Assembly (NCBI RefSeq): GCF_030160235.1
Contig: NZ_BSNY01000037.1
Span: forward strand, 99,656 to 163,655
DNA: 64,000 bases
Source: Mesorhizobium huakuii
GTDB lineage: Bacteria; Pseudomonadota; Alphaproteobacteria; Rhizobiales; Rhizobiaceae
Direction: 5' to 3'
In this document: positions 54,307-63,490 of the stretch, one piece after another
Position numbering within the stretch: the first letter of the stretch is position 1
Layout of the letters: each line of letters starts with the position of its first letter
The notes under the pieces: generated by a model
What the model saw: only the letters and a program-made list of their open reading frames with translations
The model's database searches: none
Told to the model about the DNA's origin: nothing
Position numbers and translations under genes: made by a program

Positions 54307-54535
54307 CCCCGGGATCAAGCGACTGGTCGACGAGATCGACGGCAAGGAGCGCGCCGGTGCCACCGGGAGTGGGCCTTCTCGGCTTGAGCTCTGGCGCGGC
54401 GGCACCGCGCAGCACCGCCTCGCAGTCGACAAGCAGCCGCTGCCGTTCCAACAGGTTGAGAGCGACGGGTTGACCAAGCTCGCCGGCTATCAACGGCGAC
54501 TCGTCTCTTTCGAAAGCTGGCTGCCGAGGTCTTAA
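54305..54535 (+). pseudogene. Coding remnant without a start codon
   Basis: The frame 54305-54535 is open for 76 codons to a TAA and has the GC-rich third positions of real genes here. It reads GIKRLVDEIDGKERAGATG, then ELWRGGTAQHRLAVDK and YQRRLVSFESWLPRS. There is no ATG, GTG or TTG at its beginning, and it starts inside the end of the glycosyltransferase gene. A frame shifted by two bases with an ATG at 54237 leads into it, so a small frameshifted gene or a fused, decayed fragment are both possible. The family is not recognised. Confidence 0.4.
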
Positions 54536-54656
54536 CCGGCCTCATGCATCTTCCTGGCCTGGCTAAAATCAGCCAACCGGCCTCTGTACGCGCTTCGCGG
54601 AACCGACCAGTTCCGGAGCGCCAGCCAGGGTGTGCCATTGAAGTCGCCGAAACATA

Positions 54657-54686
54657 TTGACTGTATAGTTAGTTACATTTAGTCCT
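54657..54686 (+). promoter_or_regulatory. Possible promoter/operator before the ABC binding-protein gene
   Basis: TTGACT at 54657-54662 could be a -35 box; a -10 box at 54680 (TAGTCC) is poor. A half-symmetric TGTA-N8-TACA lies at 54662-54677, and GACT...AGTC flanks it (54659-54684). It may be the binding site of the TetR regulator encoded downstream. The rest of 54536-54859 holds no gene. Confidence 0.35.
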
Positions 54687-54859
54687 GTTGCGAACGATCA
54701 AGTCGGTCAGCTGGCATCCGCCCGTGAATGGCCGCGAAAAGGGGAATATCTTGACAGCCAGCCGGTGCGTTTGGGCCGAAGGGCACAGTCAGGCTTGTTC
54801 ATCAGCAGGAGACGGACCGATGCGGCGACGCAACCGGTCCCAACAATGGGAGCACTAGC

Positions 54860-55894
54860 ATGAACTGGAAACTGACCGCGGCGGCCGTCGGGCTGTCGCT
54901 GCTCGCCGCGACAGGCGTTGCCCGCGCCGATGGCGAACTCAACATCTACAATTGGGGCAACTACACCAGCCCGGACCTCATCAAGAAGTTCGAGGAGACC
55001 TATAAAGTCAAGGTCACCGTCACCGACTATGATTCCAACGACACCGCATTGGCCAAGGTCCGCCAGGGCGCGTCCGGCTATGACATCGTCGTGCCGTCGG
55101 CCAGCGTCGTGCCGGTCTGGATCAGCGAAGGTCTGCTCCTGGAGACCGACCCCAGCAAGATGGAGAATTTCAAGAATGTCGATCCCAGATGGGTCGACGT
55201 TCCCTTCGATCCGGGCCGCAAATACACTGTTCCGTGGCAGTGGGGGACGACAGGCATTTCGGTGAACAAGTCGGTCTATGCCGGCGATCCGAACACCTCG
55301 GCGATTTTCCTGGACCCGCCGCCGGAGCTAGTCGGCAAGATCAATGTCGTGCCCGAAATGGGGGACATCATGTTCCTCGCCATCGCCTATGAGGGCGGCA
55401 AATATTGCACGAACGACATGCAGGTGCTGAAGAAGGTGCACGACAAGCTGGTCGAGGCGAAGGCGAAATGGCTCTCGCTCGACTACGCGGCCGTCGACGG
55501 CCTGGGCAGGGGCGACATCGCCGCCGGCGTCAACTGGAACGGCATATCGCTGCGCGAGCGGCTGCAGAACGACAAGATCGTCTACGGCTATCCCAAGGAA
55601 GGTTTTCCGATCTGGATGGACAATGTCGCCGTCCTCAAGGACGCCAAGAATGTCGAGAACGCCAAGCTGTTCCAGAATTTCATCATGGATCCCAAGAACG
55701 CCGCGATGATCTCGGCCTTCGCCCGCTATGCCAACGGCATCAAGGGCTCCGAGGCCTTCATGCCAGACGACATGAAGACGGCGCCGGAAGTGGACGTTCC
55801 GGTTGAATTCGCCGCCAAGGGCCAGTTCATGCCGGCCTGTCCACCGGATGTGCAGGCGCTCTACACGAAGATCTGGACGGACCTCCAGAAATAG
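54860..55894 (+). CDS. ABC transporter substrate-binding protein, PotD/PotF-like
   Basis: A 344-residue periplasmic binding protein of the polyamine class. A signal peptide ([19 protein letters not shown]) precedes [20 protein letters not shown] and [20 protein letters not shown], then [15 protein letters not shown]. The class binds spermidine, putrescine and also other amines or opine-like compounds. No permease or ATPase lies in this plus-strand module; the nearest is the minus-strand operon at 58980-61685. It is followed by an amidase and a TetR gene. Confidence 0.9.
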   Translation: MNWKLTAAAVGLSLLAATGVARADGELNIYNWGNYTSPDLIKKFEETYKVKVTVTDYDSNDTALAKVRQGASGYDIVVPSASVVPVWISEGLLLETDPSKMENFKNVDPRWVDVPFDPGRKYTVPWQWGTTGISVNKSVYAGDPNTSAIFLDPPPELVGKINVVPEMGDIMFLAIAYEGGKYCTNDMQVLKKVHDKLVEAKAKWLSLDYAAVDGLGRGDIAAGVNWNGISLRERLQNDKIVYGYPKEGFPIWMDNVAVLKDAKNVENAKLFQNFIMDPKNAAMISAFARYANGIKGSEAFMPDDMKTAPEVDVPVEFAAKGQFMPACPPDVQALYTKIWTDLQK

Positions 55895-55991
55895 CGTCGC
55901 CGGAACAAGCCAACCACACTCACCGGACCGCGCGTCGCGGTCCGGCAACCCTCGATGCCAGGTGCGGTCTCGCGATCGCAGGAGATTTCCG

Positions 55992-57419
55992 ATGTCCGAT
56001 CTAGACCTCTGCTACATGCCGGCCCATGAGGCGCTGCGGCTGTTCAAGGCGAAGAAACTCTCGCCCGTCGAATTGATGCAGGCCACCATTCGCCGCGCCG
56101 AAGCCACCAGATCGGCGATCAACTGCTTCACCTTCACGCATTTCGAAGAGGCGATGAAGCTGGCCGCCAGGGCCGAGGCGAAATACGCCAGGGGCGCCAG
56201 GACCGGCGCGCTGGAAGGCCTGCCGATCGGCATCAAGGATGAGAGCTACATCAAGGGCAAGCCGACCTCGCATGGCTCGCTGCTGTCCAGGGATGCTTTG
56301 GGCGGCCACACCTCGACAATGAACGAGCGCATCATGAAGGCCGGCGGCATCGTACATGCCCGCACCGCGACGCCGGAATTCAGTTGTGCCGGATACACCT
56401 GGTCGAAGCGGTGGGGGGTGACGCGCAATCCATGGAATACGGACTTTACGCCGGGCGGCTCGTCGGGTGGTGCTGCGGCCACGCTCGCTTCCGGAACATC
56501 ATCGATCGCCACCGGTTCGGACATTGCTGGATCGATCCGCATTCCGGCCTCGGCCTGCGGTCTGGTCGGCTACAAGCCGCCTTACGGCCGCAATCCCGAC
56601 GAGCCGCCCTTCAACCTCGATTTCTACTGCCACACCGGGCCGCTGGCGCGAAATGTCAGGGACGCCATCCTGCTGCAGAACGTCATGGCCGGACCGAGCC
56701 CGCTCGACATCGCCACGCTGCGTCCCAAGCTGCGCCTGCCGCTCGACTACAAGCCGATCAAAGGCTGGAGGATCGCCCTTTCCATGGATCTCGGCTCCTT
56801 CGAGATCGACCCCGACGTGCGCAAGAACACGCTCGCCGCCTGCGATGTGTTCCGTTCGCTCGGCGCCACGGTCGAGGAAGTCGATCTCGGCTGGGATGAT
56901 GGGGTGCTCAAGGCCGGAATGGCCTATCTCGAACACCTGTTCGGCGCGTCGCTGTCGCAACTGCTCGCGGAGCACGCCGGCGACATGACCAGCTATGCCC
57001 GGCGGTTCGCCGAGGACGGGCAGAAGTCCAAGGCCACCGACTTCGTCGCGACGCTGGACGTGGCGGCGAGAATGTACCAGACGCTCGGCCCGCTGTTGGA
57101 GACCTATGATGTCCTGATCTGCCCGACAAACGCGCTGCCCGCGGTGCCGGCGGAGTTCGACCAGACCAGGGACAGGGTCGAAATCAACGGCAAGGAGGTG
57201 AACCCCTCGCTGGGCTGGGTGATGACGACGCCGTTCAACATGCTGAGCCGTTGCCCTGTTCTGTCCATACCATCGGGCCACGCCGCCAGCGGCGTGCCGA
57301 CAGGCATCCAGATCGTCGGCCGCACCTATAGCGACGCCGATGTCTTCCGGGCGGGGCTGGCCTATGAAACGGCGCGGGGGCAATGGTATGGGAGCACGGC
57401 GACACGCCCGTCGCTCTGA
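55992..57419 (+). CDS. Amidase signature family hydrolase
   Basis: A 475-residue amidase of the AS family. The Ser-cisSer-Lys triad is seen in LPIGIKDESYI (Lys), TPGGSSGGAAATLASG (cis-Ser) and ATGSDIAGSIRIPA (nucleophilic Ser). The family hydrolyses carboxamides, acylated amines or carbamoyl compounds. Its position behind a polyamine-type binding protein suggests that it cleaves the imported amide. ATG 55992 has GGAGATTT in front; an open frame from 55803 overlaps the upstream gene and is not used. Confidence 0.9.
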   Translation: MSDLDLCYMPAHEALRLFKAKKLSPVELMQATIRRAEATRSAINCFTFTHFEEAMKLAARAEAKYARGARTGALEGLPIGIKDESYIKGKPTSHGSLLSRDALGGHTSTMNERIMKAGGIVHARTATPEFSCAGYTWSKRWGVTRNPWNTDFTPGGSSGGAAATLASGTSSIATGSDIAGSIRIPASACGLVGYKPPYGRNPDEPPFNLDFYCHTGPLARNVRDAILLQNVMAGPSPLDIATLRPKLRLPLDYKPIKGWRIALSMDLGSFEIDPDVRKNTLAACDVFRSLGATVEEVDLGWDDGVLKAGMAYLEHLFGASLSQLLAEHAGDMTSYARRFAEDGQKSKATDFVATLDVAARMYQTLGPLLETYDVLICPTNALPAVPAEFDQTRDRVEINGKEVNPSLGWVMTTPFNMLSRCPVLSIPSGHAASGVPTGIQIVGRTYSDADVFRAGLAYETARGQWYGSTATRPSL

Positions 57420-57508
57420 GCGATTTCCGGGACGGGCCGGCGTGCCATGTGGCAAAGCAATCTATGCGGCGGGATATCTCCGCCGCGGGTCCGAAAGGCC
57501 TGACGAAA

Positions 57509-58210
57509 ATGGCGCAACGCAAGGCGACCGCAAAGCCGGAGAAACGCAAGCTCGCGACGACCAAGGGCGCGGCAAACGATGCCGCGCCGCCCAAGGACCG
57601 CCGGCGCGAGCGCGGCGAAGCCAGCGTGCAGCGCATCATCGACGCCACCATCGAACTCATCGCGGAGGAGGGCTTGGCGAGCCTCACCATGCAGCGCATC
57701 GCCGAACATGTCGGCTCGTCCAACGCGCTGGTCGTCTTTCATTTCCGCAGCAAGGAAAACCTGTTCCGGGCCGTGCTTCAGTATCTCAGCGATCAGTATG
57801 ACGCGCTGTGGATCAGCCTGGTGCGGGCGCCCGGCCTGTCGCCGGTCGAAAGGCTGCTGGGCGCCGTCGATTGCGCGCAGCGTTTCGCCCGGCAGCATCC
57901 GAAATGGGTATCGGTCTTTGTCGTGTTCTCAAGCGACCGCAAGAGCATGCAGATCTACAATGAGATCGGCCTGCCGAGCGATCTCGCCTACACCGCCGAA
58001 GCGCGCGAGCTGCTGATCGAGATTGCGCGCAGCGGCGGCTATGCCGGTGTCGACATCAACACCTTGTCGGAGAGCCTGAATTATCTGGTTCACGGCGCAT
58101 GGTACTGGGACCATCTGAACCCATCGAGCCGCGACACCAATGTGCTGCGCAAGACCATGCTGCTCCTGCTGCATCAGGCATTTCCGCGGCATTTTGAATT
58201 GATGCCGTAG
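57509..58210 (+). CDS. TetR family transcriptional regulator
   Basis: A 233-residue TetR regulator. A long basic N-terminal extension (KATAKPEKRKLATTKG) is followed by the helix-turn-helix at about residues 38-85: VQRIIDATIELIAEEGL and MQRIAEHVGSSNALVVFHF. The ligand domain includes RLLGAVDCAQRFARQHPKWV and LNYLVHGAWYWDHLNP. It resembles BetI-like repressors. It is the last gene of the plus-strand module and probably controls it. The start is uncertain; ATG 57464 is also possible. Confidence 0.85.
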   Translation: MAQRKATAKPEKRKLATTKGAANDAAPPKDRRRERGEASVQRIIDATIELIAEEGLASLTMQRIAEHVGSSNALVVFHFRSKENLFRAVLQYLSDQYDALWISLVRAPGLSPVERLLGAVDCAQRFARQHPKWVSVFVVFSSDRKSMQIYNEIGLPSDLAYTAEARELLIEIARSGGYAGVDINTLSESLNYLVHGAWYWDHLNPSSRDTNVLRKTMLLLLHQAFPRHFELMP

Positions 58211-58216
58211 CTGCTC

Positions 58217-58978
58217 TCAGGGGCGCTGCCGCAGGTGGCAGCCTGCCTGGCGTTTCTGCGCCAGGTACTCGTCGATCAGCTGGCGGTAGCGCACCTTGCC
58301 GAAGCTCGGGAAATGGCCGCCATGCACGACCGAGACATCGAGATCGCGCATGGCGAGCAGTGTCTCGACATAGTCCGACATATCCGAATGGTAGACGTCG
58401 TCGATAAGCAGGCCGTCATAGATGATGTCGCCGGACAACAGTATGCCGGTCTTCTTCTCGTAGAGCGCGATGCCGCCGGGTGAATGGCCCGGTGTGTGGA
58501 TCACTTCGAAGGCGCGGTCGCCGAGATCGACGACATCGCCATGCGCGAGCAGGCGGTCGGCCGGGGCAGGCATGATCCGGTAGCGGGACGACTCCCAGCC
58601 TTGCGGCAATCCATCGAACATATCGTTGGTCGCATAGCGGTCGGCCACCGTCCATTCGTTGCGCGGATCGGCGAGAATTTTTGCTTCGGCCCGGTGCACG
58701 CAGCGGTCGGGAAATTCGTGATGACAGCCAATATGGTCGAAATGCGTGTGGCTGGCGACGCAGGTCAGCTTGCGCTCGCTCACCAGCGGCACGTGTTTGC
58801 GCAGGCTGAAATGGCCGAGGCCGGTGTCGAACAGAAGGTCGCGGTCGCGGCCGCGCACATGCCAGATGTTGCAGCGGAAGAACGGCTTGATCCACGGCTC
58901 GTGGATCAGCGTGACGCCGTCGGCCATGCGGATGGTCTCGTACCAGTCTGGTGCGTCGATGACCGGAAGGGATCCCAT
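58217..58978 (-). CDS. Metallo-beta-lactamase-fold hydrolase
   Basis: A 253-residue MBL-fold protein with the binuclear zinc motif SHTHFDHIG (HxHxDH), then RCVHRAEAKIL, a later His in VIHTPGHSPGGIALYE, the Asp in LLSGDIIYDG and VVHGGHFPS. The pattern is like quorum-quenching lactonases and other small MBL hydrolases, but activity is not readable. It ends the minus-strand ABC operon, directly after the ATPase gene (1-base gap), so it probably acts on the imported compound. Confidence 0.85.
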   Translation of the reverse strand: MGSLPVIDAPDWYETIRMADGVTLIHEPWIKPFFRCNIWHVRGRDRDLLFDTGLGHFSLRKHVPLVSERKLTCVASHTHFDHIGCHHEFPDRCVHRAEAKILADPRNEWTVADRYATNDMFDGLPQGWESSRYRIMPAPADRLLAHGDVVDLGDRAFEVIHTPGHSPGGIALYEKKTGILLSGDIIYDGLLIDDVYHSDMSDYVETLLAMRDLDVSVVHGGHFPSFGKVRYRQLIDEYLAQKRQAGCHLRQRP

Positions 58979-58979
58979 T

Positions 58980-60044
58980 TCAGTCCGCCAAGACGATGAT
59001 CTGGTCGGTATCGCACGAAACGGCAAGCGTGTCGCCGGGCTGGACGGTGGTTGACGCCGGCAGCTTGGCGATGAACTGCAGCGAGGGGTCTTCGACGGAG
59101 ACGGCAAGCACGCGCTTGAAACTACCCTGGAAGACGACATCGCTCACTTTCGCCATGCCGAGGCTTGCGGTGCCGGCGGCCCCACCGAGCATGAGATGCT
59201 CCGGCCGGATGGCCAGTGCGACAGCCGAGCCCTCAGGCAAGGCGCTGCGCACCGAAACCGGTCCGGCCGGCGTCGTGACCGTGCCTGTCCTGTCCCCGGC
59301 TTCCGTGACCTTGCCGGCAAGGATCGTGCTTTCGCCCATGAAGGTCGCCGAAAAACGCGTCGCCGGCCTGGCATAGACGCGCTCGGGCGGCCCTTCGTCC
59401 TCGATGCGGCCGTCATTCATCACCACGCAATGGTCGGCCAGCGCCATCGCCTCTTCCTGGTCATGGGTGACATGGATGAAGGCGGTGCCGACGCGCTTCT
59501 GAATCGCCTTCAACTCGTCCTGCATCTGCCGGCGCAGTTTGAGATCGAGCGCGCCGAGCGGCTCGTCGAGCAGAAGCACCGCCGGCTCGATGACCAGCGC
59601 CCGCGCCAGCGCCACGCGCTGCCTCTGCCCGCCGGAGAGCTGATGCGGCTTCTTGTCGAAGGCGGAGGACAGCCCCACCAGCGCCAGCGCCTCGCGCGCC
59701 TTTGCGGCGCGTGTCGCGCCGTCGACACCTTGCATGCGCAGCCCAAAGCCGACATTGCCGCCGACGCTCATATGCGGGAACAGCGCATAATCCTGGAACA
59801 CGGTCGTCGTCGGGCGCCTGGCCGGCGGCACCGCGGTGCAATCCTCGCCGCGGATGAACACCTTGCCTTCGCTGGGCGTGACGAAGCCGCCCAGGATGGA
59901 CAACAGCGTCGTCTTGCCCGAGCCCGACGGCCCGAGCAGGATGGTGTAGCTGCCGGGCTCGATCCGCAGCGAGACGTTCTTCAGCACGGCCAGCTGCCCG
60001 AAACGGTGCGAGACGGCGCGGATATCGACCAGGGGCGCGGTCAT
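58980..60044 (-). CDS. ABC transporter ATPase, PotA-like
   Basis: A 354-residue ATPase. Walker A GPSGSGKTT, Q-loop VFQDYALFPHM, signature LSGGQRQR, Walker B VLLLDEP and switch His in THDQEEA are all present. The C-terminal TOBE domain (from about residue 240, VSVRSALPEGSAVALAIRPE) is typical of the polyamine/iron/sugar branch. It starts at ATG 60044, overlapping the stop of the second permease gene by 4 bases. Confidence 0.92.
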   Translation of the reverse strand: MTAPLVDIRAVSHRFGQLAVLKNVSLRIEPGSYTILLGPSGSGKTTLLSILGGFVTPSEGKVFIRGEDCTAVPPARRPTTTVFQDYALFPHMSVGGNVGFGLRMQGVDGATRAAKAREALALVGLSSAFDKKPHQLSGGQRQRVALARALVIEPAVLLLDEPLGALDLKLRRQMQDELKAIQKRVGTAFIHVTHDQEEAMALADHCVVMNDGRIEDEGPPERVYARPATRFSATFMGESTILAGKVTEAGDRTGTVTTPAGPVSVRSALPEGSAVALAIRPEHLMLGGAAGTASLGMAKVSDVVFQGSFKRVLAVSVEDPSLQFIAKLPASTTVQPGDTLAVSCDTDQIIVLAD

Positions 60045-60823
60045 GTCTTTCTCCGGCGCAGCAATGTCAGTTCGAACAGCACGACCAGCACGATGGAAAC
60101 GGCAAAGACCAGCGAACCGACGGCATTGGTCTTCGGGTTGAGACCGGAGCGCAGCAGATTCCAGATCTCCACCGGCAGCGTGGTGTCGAAGCGGGTGAGC
60201 AGGAAGGAGATCACGAACTCGTCCCAGGAGAAAGTCATCGACAGGAAGAAGCCGGCGAAGATGGCCGGCGCCATGACCGGCACGGTGATCAAGAGCAGCA
60301 CCTTCCATTCCGACGCGCCGAGGTCGCGCGCGGCGCGCTCGATGTTGATCTGATGATCGCCCATCTGGCTGTAGATGATGGCAAAGCACAGCGGCAGGTT
60401 GATCACGACGTGACCGATGCCGGCGGCGAGCAGCGATTTCGGCACGCCGGCCCAGTTGAACAGCACCAGCAGGCCCATGCCGATGATGAGATAGCTGACC
60501 GTCAAAGGCAGCGTGATCAGCCCGCGCAGCAGGCCGGACCCCGGCAGCACGAAGCGCGCGAAACCCCAGGCGGAGAGGAAGCCGAGCGTGACCGCGGTGG
60601 CCGAGGAGATGGACGCCACCAGCAGCGAGTTGACCAGTGCCGAGGTCAGCCTGACGTCGCTGAGAACCGCGTCGTACCAGCGCAGAGACGGGCCGGTGAA
60701 GGGCGGAATGGGGAAGGAGGTCGCCTGCAGCGAGAACAGCACCAGCACGACAACAGGTAGAAAGATGAAGCCGTAGACGGCAAGCGCGTAGAGCCAGGAA
60801 GCGACGCGGATGATCCTGCGCAT
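60041..60823 (-). CDS. ABC transporter permease, PotC-like
   Basis: A 260-residue inner-membrane permease with six helices. It shows LVNSLLVASISSATAVTLGF and the EAA loop AARDLGASEWKVLLLITVPV. The class forms a heterodimer with a PotB-like partner, here the gene just upstream (1-base gap). The ATPase gene overlaps its end. Confidence 0.92.
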   Translation of the reverse strand: MRRIIRVASWLYALAVYGFIFLPVVVLVLFSLQATSFPIPPFTGPSLRWYDAVLSDVRLTSALVNSLLVASISSATAVTLGFLSAWGFARFVLPGSGLLRGLITLPLTVSYLIIGMGLLVLFNWAGVPKSLLAAGIGHVVINLPLCFAIIYSQMGDHQINIERAARDLGASEWKVLLLITVPVMAPAIFAGFFLSMTFSWDEFVISFLLTRFDTTLPVEIWNLLRSGLNPKTNAVGSLVFAVSIVLVVLFELTLLRRRKT

Positions 60824-60824
60824 C

Positions 60825-61685
60825 TCAGGCCCGCTCGATCTTCAGCCAGCGGGCACAGGCAAGGTAGGCGACGGTAACGACCGCCATCAGGATGATCGAC
60901 AGGGCCGAGGCGAGGGGAAAATCGCCGCGCCGGCCGATCTGCATCATCACCAGCTGCGGCATCAAAAGCTCGTTGTTGCCGCCCAGAATCTGCGGCGTGA
61001 TGTAGTCGCCAATGCACAACACGAAGGTGAGGAAGGCGCCGACCATGATGCCCGGCAAGGTCAGCGGCAGGATGACATGCAGGAAGGTACGCACCGGTCC
61101 TGCGCCAAGATCGGCGGCCGCCTTGCGGTAGCTCGGGCTGAGCTGCTTGAGGTTGGCGAAAATGGTCAGCGTCAGCAGCATGACGAAGAAATGCACGAAG
61201 CCGGTGGCGGCGGCCAAACGCGTGTTGGCGAGCTGCAGCGGCTCGGTGATCAAGCCGGAACCGGTGAGCGCGCGGTTGATGACGCCGTTCTGCGCCAGCA
61301 CCAGCAGCCACGAATAGGAACGCACGACATAGGACGTCCAGAAGGGCAGCACGGCCAGCATCAGCGCCAGCCGCTGCCAGCGTTCCGGCACCTGTTCGGC
61401 GAGGATCCAGGCGAAGGGATAGGCGAGCAGCACCGAAACCACGGTGACGATGGCCGTCACCTCCAGCGAGTTCACCATTGCCTGCCAATAGGAGGGATTG
61501 GTGAAGAACTGGCTGTAGTTGGAAAGCGTGAAGCCGCCGCCTTCATGCGCCGTGAGGCTGGAAAACCCCATGGCAATGAACGGCAGCACGAAGAACAGCA
61601 GCGTCCAGCCGAGCGCCGGTGTCACCAGCGCCCAGGGCAGGGCAGAGCCTGCCCGGGGCACAGAGTTGTTTCCCGCCGAGTTCAT
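60825..61685 (-). CDS. ABC transporter permease, PotB-like
   Basis: A 286-residue permease with six helices, starting ALPWALVTPALGWTLLFFVL. The EAA loop is KAAADLGAGPVRTFLHVILP and the last periplasmic part has GDYITPQILGG, a stretch conserved in PotB/PotH. It is 13 bases downstream of the binding-protein gene and pairs with the PotC-like permease. Confidence 0.92.
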   Translation of the reverse strand: MNSAGNNSVPRAGSALPWALVTPALGWTLLFFVLPFIAMGFSSLTAHEGGGFTLSNYSQFFTNPSYWQAMVNSLEVTAIVTVVSVLLAYPFAWILAEQVPERWQRLALMLAVLPFWTSYVVRSYSWLLVLAQNGVINRALTGSGLITEPLQLANTRLAAATGFVHFFVMLLTLTIFANLKQLSPSYRKAAADLGAGPVRTFLHVILPLTLPGIMVGAFLTFVLCIGDYITPQILGGNNELLMPQLVMMQIGRRGDFPLASALSIILMAVVTVAYLACARWLKIERA

Positions 61686-61698
61686 GCGCAGCGGCCGC

Positions 61699-62784
61699 TC
61701 ACTTCGCCTGCAGCATTTCGGTCCACATGTCCTGCATCTTCTTGTCGAGATCGGCGTTCGGCGCGGGATAGGCCTGGGCGCGGGCGAGGAAGCCCGGCTG
61801 CTCGTCGAAGCGCAGCACCTTTTTCTGGTCGTCGGTCAGCGCCGCCTTGGTGTTGGCGGGCATGCCCCAATAGCAGGATGAGGTGGCAAGGCGCGCCTGG
61901 CCTTCCGGGCTCATAATGTACTGGATGAATTTCAGCGCCATGTCCTTGTTCTTGGAATCCTTGAACATGGCCAGCGACTGCGACCACAGCACCGCACCCT
62001 CTTTCGGGATCGAGAAGTCCAGGGCCGGGTTCTCCTTGGCCAGCCCCGCCGTCACCCATTCGCCGCCGCCGACCAGAATGTCGACCTCGCCGGTGGCAAG
62101 GGCGGTCTGGCTGGCGGTGACTTCGCCGACCAGCTTGGCGTTGGCCTTCATCTTGAGCAGCTCGTCCTTGAGCGCCGGCAGATCGGCTTCGGTGAGCTCA
62201 GCCGTCTTCTTGCCGATGGCCAGTGCCGCCATGCCGATGACCGGCAGGTAATAGTCGTAGATGGCGACCTTGCCCTTGTATTTGTCTGATGTCAGCGATG
62301 CCAGGGACTGCATGTCGGCCGGATCGACCTTGGTCTTGTTGAAGCCGATCGTGTTGTAGCCGAACTTTTCGGTGATGCCGTAGCGCTTGCCGCCGACGAC
62401 GGTGGAGCCATCCATTTTTACCTGCGGGAAGAGGTCGGCGAAGGGCAACTTGTCCTCCGGCAGCGGCTCGAACAGGCCTTTTTCGACGCCGCGCGGCACG
62501 TCGATGCTATCGATCACCATCACGTCCCAGTCGCCGGGCTGCGACTGCTCGACGATGGCCAGGCCAGCGCCTGTACCCTCGAACTCCTTGACGTTGACCT
62601 TGACGTTGTTGGCCTCTTCGAAAGGCTGCAGAAGTGCGGGATCGGAATGGTCGCACCAGATCAGCGCGTTGAGATCGGCGGCCTCGGCGAGGTTGCCCGC
62701 GCCAAGCAGCAGGGCCGTGGCGGCGCAGGCGGCATGCAGATGGCGCTTCAGGATGCAAAGCGGATTCCCGGATTTGACGGACAT
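61699..62784 (-). CDS. ABC transporter substrate-binding protein, PotD-like
   Basis: A 361-residue binding protein, first gene of the minus-strand operon. A signal peptide (LHAACAATALLLGAGNLAEA) is followed by LNALIWCDHSDPALLQPFEE and VIDSIDVPRG, then FGYNTIGFNKTKVDP. It is only distantly related to the other PotD-like protein at 54860, so the two probably bind different ligands or conformers. ATG 62784 has AAGGGAGAA before it and fixes the signal peptide; an open frame reaches back to 62925. Confidence 0.9.
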   Translation of the reverse strand: MSVKSGNPLCILKRHLHAACAATALLLGAGNLAEAADLNALIWCDHSDPALLQPFEEANNVKVNVKEFEGTGAGLAIVEQSQPGDWDVMVIDSIDVPRGVEKGLFEPLPEDKLPFADLFPQVKMDGSTVVGGKRYGITEKFGYNTIGFNKTKVDPADMQSLASLTSDKYKGKVAIYDYYLPVIGMAALAIGKKTAELTEADLPALKDELLKMKANAKLVGEVTASQTALATGEVDILVGGGEWVTAGLAKENPALDFSIPKEGAVLWSQSLAMFKDSKNKDMALKFIQYIMSPEGQARLATSSCYWGMPANTKAALTDDQKKVLRFDEQPGFLARAQAYPAPNADLDKKMQDMWTEMLQAK

Positions 62785-62823
62785 CGAGTGTTCTCCCTTG
62801 CCTTTGTGGCTTCTTGCAAAAAG

Positions 62824-62853
62824 TTGAACCAATTCTAAAATTGAGTCAATTCT
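62824..62853. promoter_or_regulatory. Tandem operator-like repeats between the ABC operon and its TetR gene
   Basis: TTGAACCAATTCT (62824-62836) and TTGAGTCAATTCT (62841-62853) differ at two of 13 positions and lie 17 bp apart. The second contains a perfect palindrome AATTGA-G-TCAATT (62839-62851 area). They occupy the 91-bp space between the divergent starts 62784 and 62876. This is a good candidate operator for the adjacent TetR protein. Confidence 0.6.
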
Positions 62854-62875
62854 GTTTTTGTGGCAAGAGGCTGCT

Positions 62876-63490
62876 ATGAGCGGATTGCGGGCAAGGCAAA
62901 AGGCGGACCGGCACAGGCGCATCATCGAGGCGGCGGCAGCACTTTTCCGCGAGGCCGGCTATGAGGGCGCCAAGATCGAGGCGATTGCCGCGCAGGCGGA
63001 AGTGTCGATCGGCACGATCTACAATTACTATGAGAACAAGGGCGACATCCTCGGCGCCATCGTCTCGCTGGAGGTCAACGAGGTGCTCAATGCCGGGCGC
63101 GGCGTCGTCGCCAGGCCGCCGGCCAATGTCGGCGACGCGCTGGACACGCTGATCGGCATCTATATCGAGCACTCGCTGCATTATCTCAGCAAGGAGATGT
63201 GGCGCCAGGCCATGGCGATTTCGACGCAATTGCCTGACAGCCCGTTCGGCCAGGCCTACACCGCGCTCGACCGCTCACTCACCGAACAGATTCGCGCACT
63301 GATCGCCCGGCTGCAGGAGATTGGCCTGGTGCGCCAGGACATAGATGGCGCGGCGCTCGGCGAACTGATCTTCAACAATATGAACATGATGTTCATCGAA
63401 TTCGTGAAACGCGACGAGGCCAGGATTCCGGAGCTGCGCGCAGCGATACGCCGGCAGAACCGGATATTGGTGGCGGCGATCGGGGTGTGA
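62876..63490 (+). CDS. TetR family transcriptional regulator
   Basis: A 204-residue TetR regulator, divergent from the ABC and MBL operon. The DNA-binding part is RRIIEAAAALFREAGYEG, then IAAQAEVSIGTIYNYYENKG, a very typical helix-turn-helix. The ligand domain has SLHYLSKEMWRQAMAIS and GELIFNNMNMMFIEFVKRDE. ATG 62876 has AAGAGG seven bases before it; ATG 62858 is in frame too. Tandem repeats in front of it are the likely operator. Confidence 0.9.
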   Translation: MSGLRARQKADRHRRIIEAAAALFREAGYEGAKIEAIAAQAEVSIGTIYNYYENKGDILGAIVSLEVNEVLNAGRGVVARPPANVGDALDTLIGIYIEHSLHYLSKEMWRQAMAISTQLPDSPFGQAYTALDRSLTEQIRALIARLQEIGLVRQDIDGAALGELIFNNMNMMFIEFVKRDEARIPELRAAIRRQNRILVAAIGV

